Part shown: one piece after another, positions 17,175-25,653 of the stretch
Layout: each line of letters starts with the position of its first letter
Position numbering within the stretch: the stretch's first letter is position 1
Source: Kiritimatiellia bacterium
GTDB taxonomy: Bacteria > Verrucomicrobiota > Kiritimatiellia > RFP12 > UBA3636
Direction: 5' to 3'
NCBI GenBank assembly: GCA_017481725.1
Contig: JAFUOX010000041.1
Location: 1-41,182, forward strand
Length of the DNA stretch: 41,182 nucleotides
Made by a program: the position numbers and the translations under genes
The notes under the pieces: generated by a model
Seen by the model: only the letters and a program-made list of their open reading frames with translations
The model's database searches: none
Told to the model about the DNA's origin: nothing

Positions 17175-17524
17175 TCAGGTAGAGTTGAGTGGTTTTTCTC
17201 CATTCTCGCGTCTAATCTCGTCCGCTGCGTCCTCCGCGTCGCAGCGTCCCTTATTCGCACTTTTGAAGCGTGCTAGTGCACGCAAATGGGCTGAAGCCCC
17301 TTTCTCCGATATTTTCCAAAATCCCTCCGTGTCTCCGTTCCACCGAAAAACCACACTATGTGTGCTCCGCGTTTTTGAAATGCGCTATTGCACAATGCGC
17401 GTTAAAGCACGCCGCTCCGATATTTTTGCATCCCATTCGTGCCTCCGTTCTCTAGAAGAACACACGTAGTGTGCTCCGCGTTAAGCGCCGCAGCTAGAGC
17501 ATTAGCGCTTTAATCACATTAAAG

Positions 17525-17554
17525 TTGACATAGTTGTCTACAAAATTGTAGAAT
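17525..17554 (+). promoter_or_regulatory. Promoter with overlapping dyad for the LRR lipoprotein
   Basis: TTGACA (17525-17530) and TAGAAT (17549-17554) are 18 bp apart. A dyad TCTACAA-AA-TTGTAGA (17537-17552) covers the spacer and runs into the -10 box, where a repressor could bind. The transcript leader would be about 30 nt. Confidence 0.55.
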
Positions 17555-17590
17555 TGAAATGTTTTTAATAACATTGTTTTGGAGACTCTT

Positions 17591-18961
17591 ATGAAAAAAT
17601 ATTTACTTTTGTTGATGCTAGTATTTGCGTGTTTTGTAGTTACATCATGTTGTGATAATGTCTCTGATTCTTTGAAAACAGGAAAGTTAGACACAAACCT
17701 TATTGAAGGGAAAGAGTACACAGAAAATATTGATGGTGTTAAATGGAAATATACTCGTCGAGACAATGGTGTTGAAATATTAAGAGCAGAAGTATCAGGA
17801 GATGTTAAAATTCCATCAGAATTAGGTGGATTACCTATTACATCAATTGGTGACAGCGCGTTTTCGTGGTGTGGTAGTTTAACCAGCATAGAAATTCCAT
17901 CAAGTGTAACGTCTATCGGTAACGGTGCGTTTTCTGAATGTGAGAGTTTAACCAGCATAGAAATTCCATCAAGTGTTACATCAATTGGCGATTATGCGTT
18001 TGGGGGTTGTGGCAGTTTAACCAGCATAGAAATTCCATCAAGTGTAACGTCTATCGGTAACGGTGCGTTTCGGGGGTGTGATAGTTTAACCAGCATTGAA
18101 ATTCCATCAAGTGTAAGGTCAATTGGCGACGGTGCGTTTGATGGGTGTCACATTTTAACCAGCATAGAAATTCCATCAAGCGTAACGACAATAGGCGACT
18201 GGGCGTTTTCTGAATGTGAGAGTTTAACCAGCATAGAAATTCCATCAAGTGTGACGTCAATTGGTAACTGGGCGTTTTCTGGTTGTGATGACTCTATTTA
18301 TGATACAACAACAAAACCCGGCTTTAAATTGGTTGACGGATGGGTTGTTGATTGTGATAGTGATTATCCTATGCCTTTGAATTTAAAGGGTATTCGTGGC
18401 ATTGCAAATCTTGCGCTCTCGGAATTACCCAATATTATTGTTTCTGATGATGATTCAAAATATGCATCTCAAGATGGAGTTTTATATTCTAAAGATATGA
18501 AGAAATTAATCTGCTGTCCTCGCTCTAAAACATCTTGTCGTATTCCATCTAGCGTAACCACAATTGGCGACAGTGCGTTTTGGTGGTGTAGCAGTTTAAC
18601 CAGCATTAAAATCCCCTCAAGTGTAACTACAATTGGCGACAGTGCGTTTTCTGGTTGTCGCAGTTTAACCAGCATAAAAATTCCATCAAGTGTGACGACA
18701 ATTGGCGACAGTGCGTTTTGTTTTTGTTCTAATTTAACCAGCATAGAAATTCCATCAAGTGTAACGACAATTGGTAACAGTGCGTTTTATAATTGTGATA
18801 ATTTAACCAGCATAGAAATTCCATCAAGTGTAACGACAATTGGCAATGGTGCGTTTTCTGGTTGTGAAAGTTTAACCAGCATCAAACTTCCAAGAAAATT
18901 TGTTGAAGACAGAGGAAGACTTGGTATTAACAGTAATGTGGAAATCATACCAATAGACTAG
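17591..18961 (+). CDS. BspA-like leucine-rich-repeat lipoprotein
   Basis: This 456-aa protein starts [20 protein letters not shown], a lipoprotein signal with lipobox V-T-S-C20. The body is two blocks of 23-residue LRR_5 repeats with consensus [18 protein letters not shown] and then a C-containing hexapeptide. There are about seven in the first block and about six in the second. An island of about 80 residues separates them and includes [16 protein letters not shown], typical of this family. BspA-type proteins mediate adhesion to host proteins or to other bacteria. Repeats are nearly identical at DNA level (69-bp units), so copy number could change by recombination. I start at the ATG at 17591 with GGAG at 17581-17584, not at the upstream in-frame TTG. 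The ending is a short non-repeat tail. Confidence 0.93.
   Translation: MKKYLLLLMLVFACFVVTSCCDNVSDSLKTGKLDTNLIEGKEYTENIDGVKWKYTRRDNGVEILRAEVSGDVKIPSELGGLPITSIGDSAFSWCGSLTSIEIPSSVTSIGNGAFSECESLTSIEIPSSVTSIGDYAFGGCGSLTSIEIPSSVTSIGNGAFRGCDSLTSIEIPSSVRSIGDGAFDGCHILTSIEIPSSVTTIGDWAFSECESLTSIEIPSSVTSIGNWAFSGCDDSIYDTTTKPGFKLVDGWVVDCDSDYPMPLNLKGIRGIANLALSELPNIIVSDDDSKYASQDGVLYSKDMKKLICCPRSKTSCRIPSSVTTIGDSAFWWCSSLTSIKIPSSVTTIGDSAFSGCRSLTSIKIPSSVTTIGDSAFCFCSNLTSIEIPSSVTTIGNSAFYNCDNLTSIEIPSSVTTIGNGAFSGCESLTSIKLPRKFVEDRGRLGINSNVEIIPID
17860..18290 (+). repeat. Tandem 69-bp coding repeats, first block
   Basis: Each unit repeats AGTTTAACCAGCATAGAAAT, then TCCATCAAGTGTAACG, then a variable stretch centred on GGTGCGTTT. 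Only the positions encoding the loop residues vary. A second block with the same unit covers about 18535-18890. Confidence 0.9.
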
Positions 18962-18971
18962 GTGACAAAAC

Positions 18972-19012
18972 GATGGAGGAGCCCTGTCACTATCTTTCAG
19001 GACACCTCCATC
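18972..19012 (+). other. Hairpin just past the LRR gene
   Basis: GATGGAGG (18972-18979) and CCTCCATC (19005-19012) form a perfect 8-bp stem, with an inner CCTG/CAGG pairing. No T-run follows, so it may be a Rho-independent-like 3' end without a U-tract or an mRNA-stabilising stem. Downstream, to 19190, is non-coding repeat-rich DNA. Confidence 0.5.
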
Positions 19013-19132
19013 AACCGAAAGTAGTGGCGCGCGCTTCTACGCGCTACCCTCAGTGCCATATTTTAGCCTTCCCCCCACAAACCTTAGCACCTCATCACCC
19101 CCCAACCCCCACATCCGTGCCCATCCGTGTTG

Positions 19133-19187
19133 AAAATCACACTCCGTGTGTCCGTGTTCTTAAAAATCACACACTGTGTGTCCGTGT
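19133..19187 (+). repeat. Two copies of a 25-26-bp word centred on CACACnGTGTGTCCGTGT
   Basis: AAAATCACAC...GTGTGTCCGTGT occurs at 19133-19157 and 19162-19187, and again at the right edge of the window (about 41160-41182). Each contains a short palindrome, CACAC/GTGTG. It is a dispersed intergenic repeat related to the other islands. Confidence 0.7.
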
Positions 19188-19192
19188 ATACA

Positions 19193-19220
19193 AAAGAGGG
19201 TGGCGGTTGCCACCCTCTTT
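19193..19220. terminator. Bidirectional terminator between the LRR and GDPD genes
   Basis: AAAGAGGGTGGC (19193-19204) and GCCACCCTCTTT (19209-19220) form a perfect 12-bp stem with loop GGTT. The minus-strand GDPD gene stops at 19224, so this is its terminator. It may also serve the plus-strand gene. Confidence 0.85.
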
Positions 19221-19223
19221 CCA

Positions 19224-20051
19224 TTATCTTGAAGCGATATAATTCTGAAGCATTAGCAACCAGTCGGTTTGGATGAAATCTATATTTTTATCAAGAATCC
19301 AACCCCAGCCCTTCTTTGGATCATCCTTTAGAGAAATATCATCAGTGTGATGAGCTGAAATTACGGCTCTTTCATCATAGATAATAGAATTTACCCAAAC
19401 AAGTAGCTTGTCTTTGTGCATTTTTTTGATGTACTTGTCACTGATGCAATCATCCTCTTCTGAGTTGAAAAGAACCTCTGTTCCAATCACATTTACACCA
19501 GCATCAATAAGCTTCTTTGTTACTTTGTCCTTATGCCAAACTATTGTCATAAACATAAAGTCAGGAGCATATTTCATAACCTTATCAAGAGTTGGTTTGT
19601 CATCGCCAGTTTTAACAATTACTTGCTTTTCAACACCTGCCTTGCGAATCTCGTTTGCAATTCCTTCAATATCTGTCCAGAATTTATCAACATTGATATA
19701 AACCTTGCCTTTAAGAAGTTTCAACACCTCTTGAAGTGTTGGAACCTTATATGAGGTTGGTGTTGAATCTTGATTTAAGAGAAATAGCTTGCGTACCTCG
19801 CTTGCCTTCATTTCTGAAATTGGCTTGCTTTTTAAAAATACATGCTCCATGCCAGGGTGGAAAACAAAGAATTTTCCATCCTTTGACTTTGCTACATCAA
19901 TTTCAATAACATCAGCCTTCTGCTGAAGAGCAATTTTGTATGCAGCAATAGAATTACAAGGAATGTTTGCTCCGCATACGCCTCTATGTGCAACAAGGAA
20001 TGGGCGACCCAATTCCTGGCGGTTTTCATAGATTGTTTTATTGAAGTCCAT
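19224..20051 (-). CDS. Glycerophosphodiester phosphodiesterase family protein
   Basis: This 275-aa protein has no signal peptide. Family motifs are visible: LVAHRGVCGANIPCNSIAAY (catalytic H-R-G with the following Asn), DVIEIDVAKSKDGKFFVFHPG (metal-binding E-x-D and the second His), and an ending with IDFIQTDWLLMLQNYI matching the usual G-V-D-x-I-x-T-D. These enzymes hydrolyse glycerophosphodiesters to glycerol-3-phosphate and an alcohol. The usual H-D after the DG motif is H-P here, so activity or substrate may differ from classical GlpQ. AAGGAGAA precedes the start. It lies 39 bp downstream of the GH95 gene in the same direction and is probably co-transcribed. Confidence 0.9.
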   Translation of the reverse strand: MDFNKTIYENRQELGRPFLVAHRGVCGANIPCNSIAAYKIALQQKADVIEIDVAKSKDGKFFVFHPGMEHVFLKSKPISEMKASEVRKLFLLNQDSTPTSYKVPTLQEVLKLLKGKVYINVDKFWTDIEGIANEIRKAGVEKQVIVKTGDDKPTLDKVMKYAPDFMFMTIVWHKDKVTKKLIDAGVNVIGTEVLFNSEEDDCISDKYIKKMHKDKLLVWVNSIIYDERAVISAHHTDDISLKDDPKKGWGWILDKNIDFIQTDWLLMLQNYIASR

Positions 20052-20090
20052 GGGTGATTTTCTCCTTTTTATTATAGCTATAATTGTTAG

Positions 20091-22466
20091 TTATTTCGTA
20101 AATGATAGATTGCATTTTTCGCCAGCCTTTAGGGTGATTGTGATACAGCCATTGTGCTTAGCACTTGCTTTTGTGTCTATGTTACATTTTTTTAGGATTG
20201 GATATTTTATGCAGCGAATATCGAAGCTTGTATCTTGTTTGGCAAAGAGTGTTGCATTTGCTGTGGCATTGTCCCAAGAAATTTCCACATCTACCTGAGA
20301 TTGTGTTGATATGCAAGAAATGGAGCCTGTATCTAGCTCTTCTGGAAGAGCTGGTAATAGCTCAATTTTTTCTCCATTAGAGAAAACAAGCATTTCATAG
20401 ATTGCCGCAGTGAAGCCCATGTTGGCATCTATTTGGAATGGGGCCTTGCCTGCATGGAGCATTTTTAAGGTGACACCCATATTGCGCCAATCATTGTGAT
20501 AAGTAAACAAATTTGGTCCAGTGCAGAAGCGAAGGAGCAAATCTAGGCAACGCTTTGTGCTTTCTCCATCCTTGAGTCGGGCATAGATGTTTGCCATATG
20601 GGAGAGAGACCAGCCAGTCTGAGATCTTAAGCCAATGACAAGGCGCTTATCAACAGCGACCTTAATTGCATCAAATAGTGCACCGCTTTCGCTATCAATT
20701 TCATAGCCAGGAAATAGAGGATAAATGTGCGATTGGTGGCGATGATGATAGTTGTCCTTAAAATCCTCATGTAGCCATTCCTTGATTGCTCCATCCTCGT
20801 TTATTTCATAATCAGGTATGGCGGAGAGCATTTTCTCCCATACACAAATTTTTTCAGCATCTGTTTGTAGAAGCTTTGCTGAGGAAATAAGATTTGTCAA
20901 TAGCTCCTTGAGTAGAGCAAAATCCATAGTTGGATTTATAGCGATGCTAAGCTTACCTGCACCATCGAAAGAGCCGTTTGCTTGGTTCTCTGGAGAGTTA
21001 GATGGATATGATTTTAGCTTACCACGTTCATCATAAACATAAAAATCTTCATAAAATTCAGCACTTTCTCTCATGAAAGGGTAGGCACGAGTCTTAAGAA
21101 ATTCTTTATCCTTGGTAAAGGAGTAGTATTCATAATACATTGCACTAACCCAAGCTGAACTACCTGTCCAATATAGCACATGGGATTGGAGATTTTTCTT
21201 TTTGCCGGTGTCATTATCCATAAACAAAGGAAGAAGAAGTCCCTTGCAACCATAGAGCTTTCTCGCATTTTCTCTAAAATCAGGCTTAAAGCTGTCGTAT
21301 AGTTCAAAGAAAGGAAGAAGAGCCTCTGGCAAACCACCACGGCATGCCTGCCAGTAAGCCATTTGGATATTTTCATTATTAAAGTAGGTGCTACCCCATG
21401 CAGGAGAGTAGTCTCCATTCCACATACCCTGTAAATTTGCTGGATAATGGCATCCAATGGAGGAGGAAATAAGTAAGTAGCGCCCAAAATCCGCCATTTT
21501 TTCAATTAGTCTTGGATCTACATCGCCATCGTAGCTTTTTAGTAATAGCTCTTCTGTGGTTACATTTTCCTTATTTGATAGGGAAAGGCTTGTTCTATTA
21601 AATAAGGATGAGAAGGCTTTTTTGTGATTAGCCAGAATTTCATCAATATTTGAGCTAAATGTAAGAGCTTTATCTAGTTTTTCTGCTCCGACAGGTGTTT
21701 TTTCAGCAGCAATGGCAATGACAATATTTGTTGCATTTGAGATACTTATAAAGCTTTCGAGGCTAGCATTGCCACTCATATTGCCAGATTTTGCTCCATC
21801 GGCATTTATTGAGATGGTGCCGTCTGTATAGCAAAGCTTTGCCATGCCAGAATAGTGTAGCCCACCCATTGATTTGAATTCGGCATAAATAGAGTTACCA
21901 AAAAATTCTGTGGTAATTTCATTACTGCCGCCAGCATCTGGCAAATCGCATAGCTCATGCTTCTCTAATGCGAACTTGACATCAAAAGGAGTTTCGCCTT
22001 TAAGAGTAACAAATATAGCTTTTTCAGCTTGTGGGGCAAAGATTTCTCGAGTATATTGCTTTCCTCTTTCCTTATATAATATAGAGCAGACGCCATTTTC
22101 TAGGTCGAGCACTCTTTGATAGTCAGTAAATGCATCTTTATTTTCAAAGAGGAGATGTAGATCAAAAGCAGGGTAGAATTTTCCTCCGGAAGGGCGATAG
22201 CCTTTTTCCTTTAGTATATCAATATATAGAGAATCTGCCTTTTTATATTCTTTTTTGTCCATAAGCTCACGCACTTCATTAAGGGCATAAGCAATATCAG
22301 GTAGCTCCTTAGAATTATCGCACCAATTAAAGAGAGCCTCGTGGTTAATTAAAATTCGTTCATCATAGACGCAACCATAGACACAACCACCGAGTAGACC
22401 ATTGCCTACGGGTGTAGCATCATTCCATCTTGTGGCAGGGTATTTATTGATTAGAAGCTTTTTCAT
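20091..22466 (-). CDS. Glycoside hydrolase family 95 protein (alpha-L-fucosidase/galactosidase type)
   Basis: This 791-aa protein matches GH95 end to end. The start has PATRWNDATPVGNGLLGGCVYG and then ERILINHEALFNW. The (alpha/alpha)6 barrel has QGMWNGDYSPAWGSTYFNNE followed by IQMAYW. Further on are SNSPENQ (general-acid Glu region), RSQTGWSLSHMANIYARL, and APFQIDANMG (conserved Asp near residue 680) followed by LLPALPEE. Classical enzymes have a N-I-N-x-E-M-N-Y-W motif; here it reads N-N-E-N-I-Q-M-A-Y-W, so the two catalytic-site Asn positions need checking. GH95 inverts alpha-1,2-fucosyl or alpha-L-galactosyl linkages in mucin or plant glycans. There is no signal peptide, so it would act inside the cell on imported oligosaccharides. 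Confidence 0.92.
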   Translation of the reverse strand: MKKLLINKYPATRWNDATPVGNGLLGGCVYGCVYDERILINHEALFNWCDNSKELPDIAYALNEVRELMDKKEYKKADSLYIDILKEKGYRPSGGKFYPAFDLHLLFENKDAFTDYQRVLDLENGVCSILYKERGKQYTREIFAPQAEKAIFVTLKGETPFDVKFALEKHELCDLPDAGGSNEITTEFFGNSIYAEFKSMGGLHYSGMAKLCYTDGTISINADGAKSGNMSGNASLESFISISNATNIVIAIAAEKTPVGAEKLDKALTFSSNIDEILANHKKAFSSLFNRTSLSLSNKENVTTEELLLKSYDGDVDPRLIEKMADFGRYLLISSSIGCHYPANLQGMWNGDYSPAWGSTYFNNENIQMAYWQACRGGLPEALLPFFELYDSFKPDFRENARKLYGCKGLLLPLFMDNDTGKKKNLQSHVLYWTGSSAWVSAMYYEYYSFTKDKEFLKTRAYPFMRESAEFYEDFYVYDERGKLKSYPSNSPENQANGSFDGAGKLSIAINPTMDFALLKELLTNLISSAKLLQTDAEKICVWEKMLSAIPDYEINEDGAIKEWLHEDFKDNYHHRHQSHIYPLFPGYEIDSESGALFDAIKVAVDKRLVIGLRSQTGWSLSHMANIYARLKDGESTKRCLDLLLRFCTGPNLFTYHNDWRNMGVTLKMLHAGKAPFQIDANMGFTAAIYEMLVFSNGEKIELLPALPEELDTGSISCISTQSQVDVEISWDNATANATLFAKQDTSFDIRCIKYPILKKCNIDTKASAKHNGCITITLKAGEKCNLSFTK

Positions 22467-22890
22467 AATAATTTTTTGTAAGAGTATTATCTATTTTTTC
22501 CTCGTAACAACAACATTGTAGCATAATTCAAAGAGTAAAACCAACAATAACATTATGATATTGTGCCTAAGTTTTGTTTAAATCTTATATTTGTTTATGG
22601 TTCCAGCGAGAACCCCGCTTTAAATAAATATTATTTGATTTGTTTCTAAAATTGGAGAATTTTGGGTTTAATTTGGGTATGAAAAAAAATTAAAAAAAAT
22701 TTTTATTTTGAAATTAAATGCATTTTTTGCTTGTTTTTGCATAAAAATTGTAGTAATATACGCCCTTCAAAAGACAGTTACTAGGTAAATTTGTTGCTTA
22801 TTACAATAAAAGTTAGCCCTTTTTTATGTGGTGGGAGACAAATTAAAACGGTAAAAAATCGTTCTTTTCAAAACAATAGGAGAAACACCG
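22467..22890. other. Divergent intergenic region with long leader of the alpha operon
   Basis: About 420 bp of AT-rich DNA lie between the divergent GH95 and rpmJ genes. The only strong signal I see is the promoter at 22731-22759. Downstream of it is a leader of about 125 nt before rpmJ, where autoregulatory RNA structure could lie. No gene is seen. Confidence 0.6.
22731..22759 (+). promoter_or_regulatory. Candidate promoter of the ribosomal alpha operon
   Basis: TTGTTT (22731-22736) and TAATAT (22754-22759) are 17 bp apart within AT-rich DNA that would act as an upstream element. The next open frame on this strand is rpmJ at 22891. Confidence 0.45.
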
Positions 22891-23004
22891 ATGAAGGTGC
22901 GTAGTTCAGTAAAAAGAGTATGCGAGCGGTGCAAGATTGTCCGCCGCCGTGGTATTGTGCGCGTTGTTTGCACAAACCCACGTCACAAACAAAGGCAGGG
23001 CTAA
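22891..23004 (+). CDS. rpmJ: 50S ribosomal protein L36
   Basis: A 37-codon gene encodes [20 protein letters not shown] followed by [17 protein letters not shown]. This is the full L36 sequence with its zinc ribbon: C11, C14, C27 and H32. The start has AGGAGAA at normal spacing. It is the first gene of the alpha operon here, 13 bp before rpsM. Confidence 0.97.
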   Translation: MKVRSSVKRVCERCKIVRRRGIVRVVCTNPRHKQRQG

Positions 23005-23017
23005 GGAGTAAAACGTC

Positions 23018-23422
23018 ATGCCGAGATTAATGGGTATAGATATTCCAGATAGAAAGCGAATTGAGTATTCACTTCGTTACATACACGGAATCGGGCCAAC
23101 AAGATCAAAGATCGTTCTTGAGAAGGCTCAGATTGATCCTGCGAAGCAGGCAAATGAACTGACCGCGGATGAGATTCGTGCGATTATTTCAGCGATACAG
23201 GAATTAGGCTTCAATATTGAAGGTGACCTACGTCGCGAGGTATCACAGAACGTTCGCCGTTTGATCAGCATCGGAAGCTATCGCGGAACACGTCATCGCA
23301 GAGGTCTGCCAGTACGCGGCCAGCGCACAAAGACAAATGCTCGCACACGTAAGGGTGGCAAGCACACAGTAGGCGCAGTTCGTGACAAGGCAGCACGTAA
23401 TGCAATGAAGGCAGGTAAATAA
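23018..23422 (+). CDS. rpsM: 30S ribosomal protein S13
   Basis: This 134-aa protein begins MPRLMGIDIPDRKRIEYSL, has YIHGIGPTRSK in the first helix-turn region, and ends with the usual SYRGTRHRRGLPVRGQRTKT and NARTRKG. The C-terminal tail (HTVGAVRDKAARNAMKAGK) is slightly longer than in most bacteria. S13 sits in the 30S head and contacts the P-site tRNA and 50S bridges. AAGGAGT precedes the ATG. It is followed by rpsK after 19 bp. Confidence 0.98.
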   Translation: MPRLMGIDIPDRKRIEYSLRYIHGIGPTRSKIVLEKAQIDPAKQANELTADEIRAIISAIQELGFNIEGDLRREVSQNVRRLISIGSYRGTRHRRGLPVRGQRTKTNARTRKGGKHTVGAVRDKAARNAMKAGK

Positions 23423-23441
23423 CAGCTTTTAAAGGCCAATT

Positions 23442-23924
23442 ATGTCTGAAGAAGTAGTAGAAAAAGTAGAAGAGACAAAAGCTCCAGAGACGGATGCAAT
23501 GGCAATCGTTATGGGAGATGAGGGCGCAGCAGCAGCACCTGCAGCTGACGCAAAGAGCAAGAAGACCCGCACGAAGACAATTCCAGCAGGTATTGCTCAT
23601 ATTACAGCATCATTCAACAACACACAGTGCTGCATTAGCGATGCACGTGGCAACGTAATTTCATGGAGCTCATCTGGTAAGGCTGGCTTCAAGGGTTCAC
23701 GTAAGTCAACAGCATTTGCTGGTACAATGGTAGCACAGGAGTGTGCACGTGTGGCAATCGCAAAGGGAATGCACGAGGTTGAGATTAGAGTTCAGGGTGC
23801 AGGTGCTGGCCGTGAGTCAGCAGTTCGCGCAATTGCAACATCTGGTATGACAATCTCTGTAATCAAGGATATCACACCAGTCCCACACAATGGTTGCCGT
23901 CAGCGTAAGAGAAGGAGAGTATAA
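23442..23924 (+). CDS. rpsK: 30S ribosomal protein S11 with N-terminal extension
   Basis: Residues from about 48 onward are a standard S11: GIAHITASFNNT, SWSSSGKAGFKGSRKST, RVQGAGAGRESA and the C-terminal TPVPHNGCRQRKRRRV. S11 forms part of the 30S platform near the Shine-Dalgarno helix. About 45 residues precede it, acidic first (MSEEVVEKVEE), then Ala-rich (GAAAAPAADA), then basic (KSKKTRTK). Methionines at 20 and 24 in the extension could be alternative starts, but no better ribosome site is seen for them. It stops one base before the rpsD ATG. Confidence 0.97.
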   Translation: MSEEVVEKVEETKAPETDAMAIVMGDEGAAAAPAADAKSKKTRTKTIPAGIAHITASFNNTQCCISDARGNVISWSSSGKAGFKGSRKSTAFAGTMVAQECARVAIAKGMHEVEIRVQGAGAGRESAVRAIATSGMTISVIKDITPVPHNGCRQRKRRRV

Positions 23925-23925
23925 T

Positions 23926-24531
23926 ATGGCTAGATATACAGGTCCTAAGTCCAAGATTGCTCGTCGCTTTGGTGAGCCAATTTATGGTCCAGATAAGGTT
24001 CTAGATCGTCGTAATTATCAGCCAGGTATGCATGGTCAGAAGCGTCGTGCAAAGCTAACCGAGTATGGTCAGCAGCTACGTGAGAAGCAGAAGGCAAAGT
24101 ATATCTATGGTATGCTAGAGAAGCAGTTCCGTATTTTCTTTGAGCGCGCAAGAGCTAAGGAAGGTAACACAGGTGCATTGCTACTCCAGATGTGCGAATC
24201 TCGCTTGGACAATGTTGTATACCGCCTAGGTATCGCTCCAACTCGTCCTGCAGCACGTCAGCTTGTATCACACAAGCACATCGTTGTAGATGGTAAGGTA
24301 GTTAATGTTCCATCCTTTATTGTTCGCCCAGGTATGGTTGTAGCTGTACGTGAGAAGAATAAGGATATGGTAGCGATCGTAGATTCAATCAAGAATCCTC
24401 GCGTAGGAAAGTATGATTGGCTAGAGTGGGATGAAGCAAATATGGCTGGTACATTTACACGTGTTCCAGAGGTTGCAGAGATTCCTGAGAAGATCGACAT
24501 GCAGACAATCGTTGAATTGTATTCACGTTAA
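23926..24531 (+). CDS. rpsD: 30S ribosomal protein S4
   Basis: This 201-aa protein starts at the ATG at 23926 (MARYTGPKSKIARRFGEPIY). It is preceded by AAGGAGAG at 23912-23919, which lies inside the end of rpsK. Upstream in-frame codons overlap rpsK and are not used. The S4 domain is seen at about residues 92-155 (ESRLDNVVYRLGIAPTRPAA, then HKHIVVDGKVVNVPS). It is the zinc-free form: the N-terminal Cys cluster is absent. S4 is a primary 16S-binding protein and in many bacteria represses the alpha operon by binding its leader. Confidence 0.97.
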   Translation: MARYTGPKSKIARRFGEPIYGPDKVLDRRNYQPGMHGQKRRAKLTEYGQQLREKQKAKYIYGMLEKQFRIFFERARAKEGNTGALLLQMCESRLDNVVYRLGIAPTRPAARQLVSHKHIVVDGKVVNVPSFIVRPGMVVAVREKNKDMVAIVDSIKNPRVGKYDWLEWDEANMAGTFTRVPEVAEIPEKIDMQTIVELYSR

Positions 24532-24611
24532 TTGTTTGTTTTATTAATAATCTCCGTTCGTCACTCACTATTATAATTGTGAAAATTATTGATGGTGGTG
24601 ATTAGGAAAGG

Positions 24612-25634
24612 ATGTCAAGGATGCCTATCAGACTTAACAGATTTGAAATGCCAAAGCGCGTTGAGAAGGATACAACAGAGCTAAAGCCAAATTTTGGTCG
24701 CTATGTTGCTGAGCCTTTTGAAATTGGTTATGCGCGTACAATTGGTAATGCACTACGTAGAGTGCTACTATCCTCAATCGAGGGTACAGCAATTTCTGCA
24801 GTGCGCATTCAGGGTGCAGAGCATGAGTTTTGTGCACTACCTGGTGTTATGGAAGATGTAACAAGCATTATTCTTGCTCTTAAGAAGGTGCTAGTTAAGT
24901 CTTACACTCGCAATCCTCCTTGCATTAGCATTAAGCGTAATGGTCCATGTGAAATCACAGCAGCTGATCTTGCAGTTGAGGGAAGTGTTGAGGTTCTAAA
25001 CCCACATCACCACATTGCAACAGTTGGCGAGGGTGCAACCTTCGAGATGGATCTATTCCTATCTATCGGCCGTGGCTTCTGCCCAGCTGAGTGGGAGAGC
25101 ATTGACAAGGATGGTAAGCGTGAGCAGCAGGTAATCGGTGTAATACCAATTGATAGAATTTATTCACCAGTTACTCGCGTTAACTTTGATGTTGAGAATA
25201 CTCGCGTTGGTCAGCGTACTGACTACGAGCGTTTGATTCTTGAAGTAACTACAGATGGAAGAATTGATGCAGACGAGGCAATGGTTTCTGCAGCAGCAAT
25301 CCTTCGCCGTCATCTAGATGTCTTTGTTGATTACAATAAGGATATTATTGAGGACGATGAGAGTGCTACAGCAGTAGTTGAGTCTGGCGATGATTTGGCA
25401 GTAAAGCTAAATATGAGCGTAAATGAGATTGAACTCAGCGTTCGTGCAGCAAACTGCTTAAACAATGCCAATATCACAACTGTTGGTCAGCTTGCTCAGA
25501 AGACAGAGGCAGATATGCTCAAGTATCGTAACTTTGGTCGTAAGTCACTTACTGAAATCAAAGAGAAGCTTGAGGAGATGGGCCTATGCTTGGGCTATAA
25601 GTTCGATCCAGCATTGCTTCAGAAGAAGGACTGA
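24612..25634 (+). CDS. rpoA: DNA-directed RNA polymerase subunit alpha
   Basis: This 340-aa protein has a full N-terminal dimerisation domain (FEIGYARTIGNALRRVLLSS with the following EGTAI, then EFCALPGVMEDVT) and a C-terminal domain (ELSVRAANCLNNANITTVGQ, then GRKSLTEIKEKLEEMGL). The CTD contacts UP-element DNA and activators. Two starts are possible: ATG at 24612 (MSRMPIRL) with AGGA 4 bp away, or ATG at 24621 (MPIRL) with AAAGGA 8 bp away. The second has better spacing. It lies 80 bp after rpsD and 87 bp before rplQ, wider gaps than elsewhere in this operon. Confidence 0.98.
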   Translation: MSRMPIRLNRFEMPKRVEKDTTELKPNFGRYVAEPFEIGYARTIGNALRRVLLSSIEGTAISAVRIQGAEHEFCALPGVMEDVTSIILALKKVLVKSYTRNPPCISIKRNGPCEITAADLAVEGSVEVLNPHHHIATVGEGATFEMDLFLSIGRGFCPAEWESIDKDGKREQQVIGVIPIDRIYSPVTRVNFDVENTRVGQRTDYERLILEVTTDGRIDADEAMVSAAAILRRHLDVFVDYNKDIIEDDESATAVVESGDDLAVKLNMSVNEIELSVRAANCLNNANITTVGQLAQKTEADMLKYRNFGRKSLTEIKEKLEEMGLCLGYKFDPALLQKKD

Positions 25635-25653
25635 TAGATTAAAGAGTCATGTG

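Larger units (their letters stand above)
16905..17520. repeat. GC-rich non-coding repeat island A
   Basis: This stretch holds no credible gene. From the left it contains the purine-rich words GACGCAGAGACGC and GTCGCAGAG, the 73-bp palindrome (17003-17075), a GAATGAAGAATGAG minisatellite, then shared sequence to about 17300. After that come ACACTATGTGTGCTCCGCG and ACACGTAGTGTGCTCCGCG words. About 16910-17300 matches the reverse complement of about 29360-29720. A segment near 17323-17343 (CCCTCCGTGTCTCCGTTC) reappears inverted at about 41092-41110. Local GC is visibly higher than in the flanking genes. Confidence 0.8.

Noticed and set aside
17185..17469. Plus-strand frames in island A (Ser/Arg-rich)
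   Set aside because: Low-complexity translation of repeat words, without a start signal; inconsistent with coding.
18973..19242. Plus-strand 89-aa frame after the LRR gene
   Set aside because: Runs across a hairpin, dispersed repeats and the bidirectional terminator; no ribosome site.
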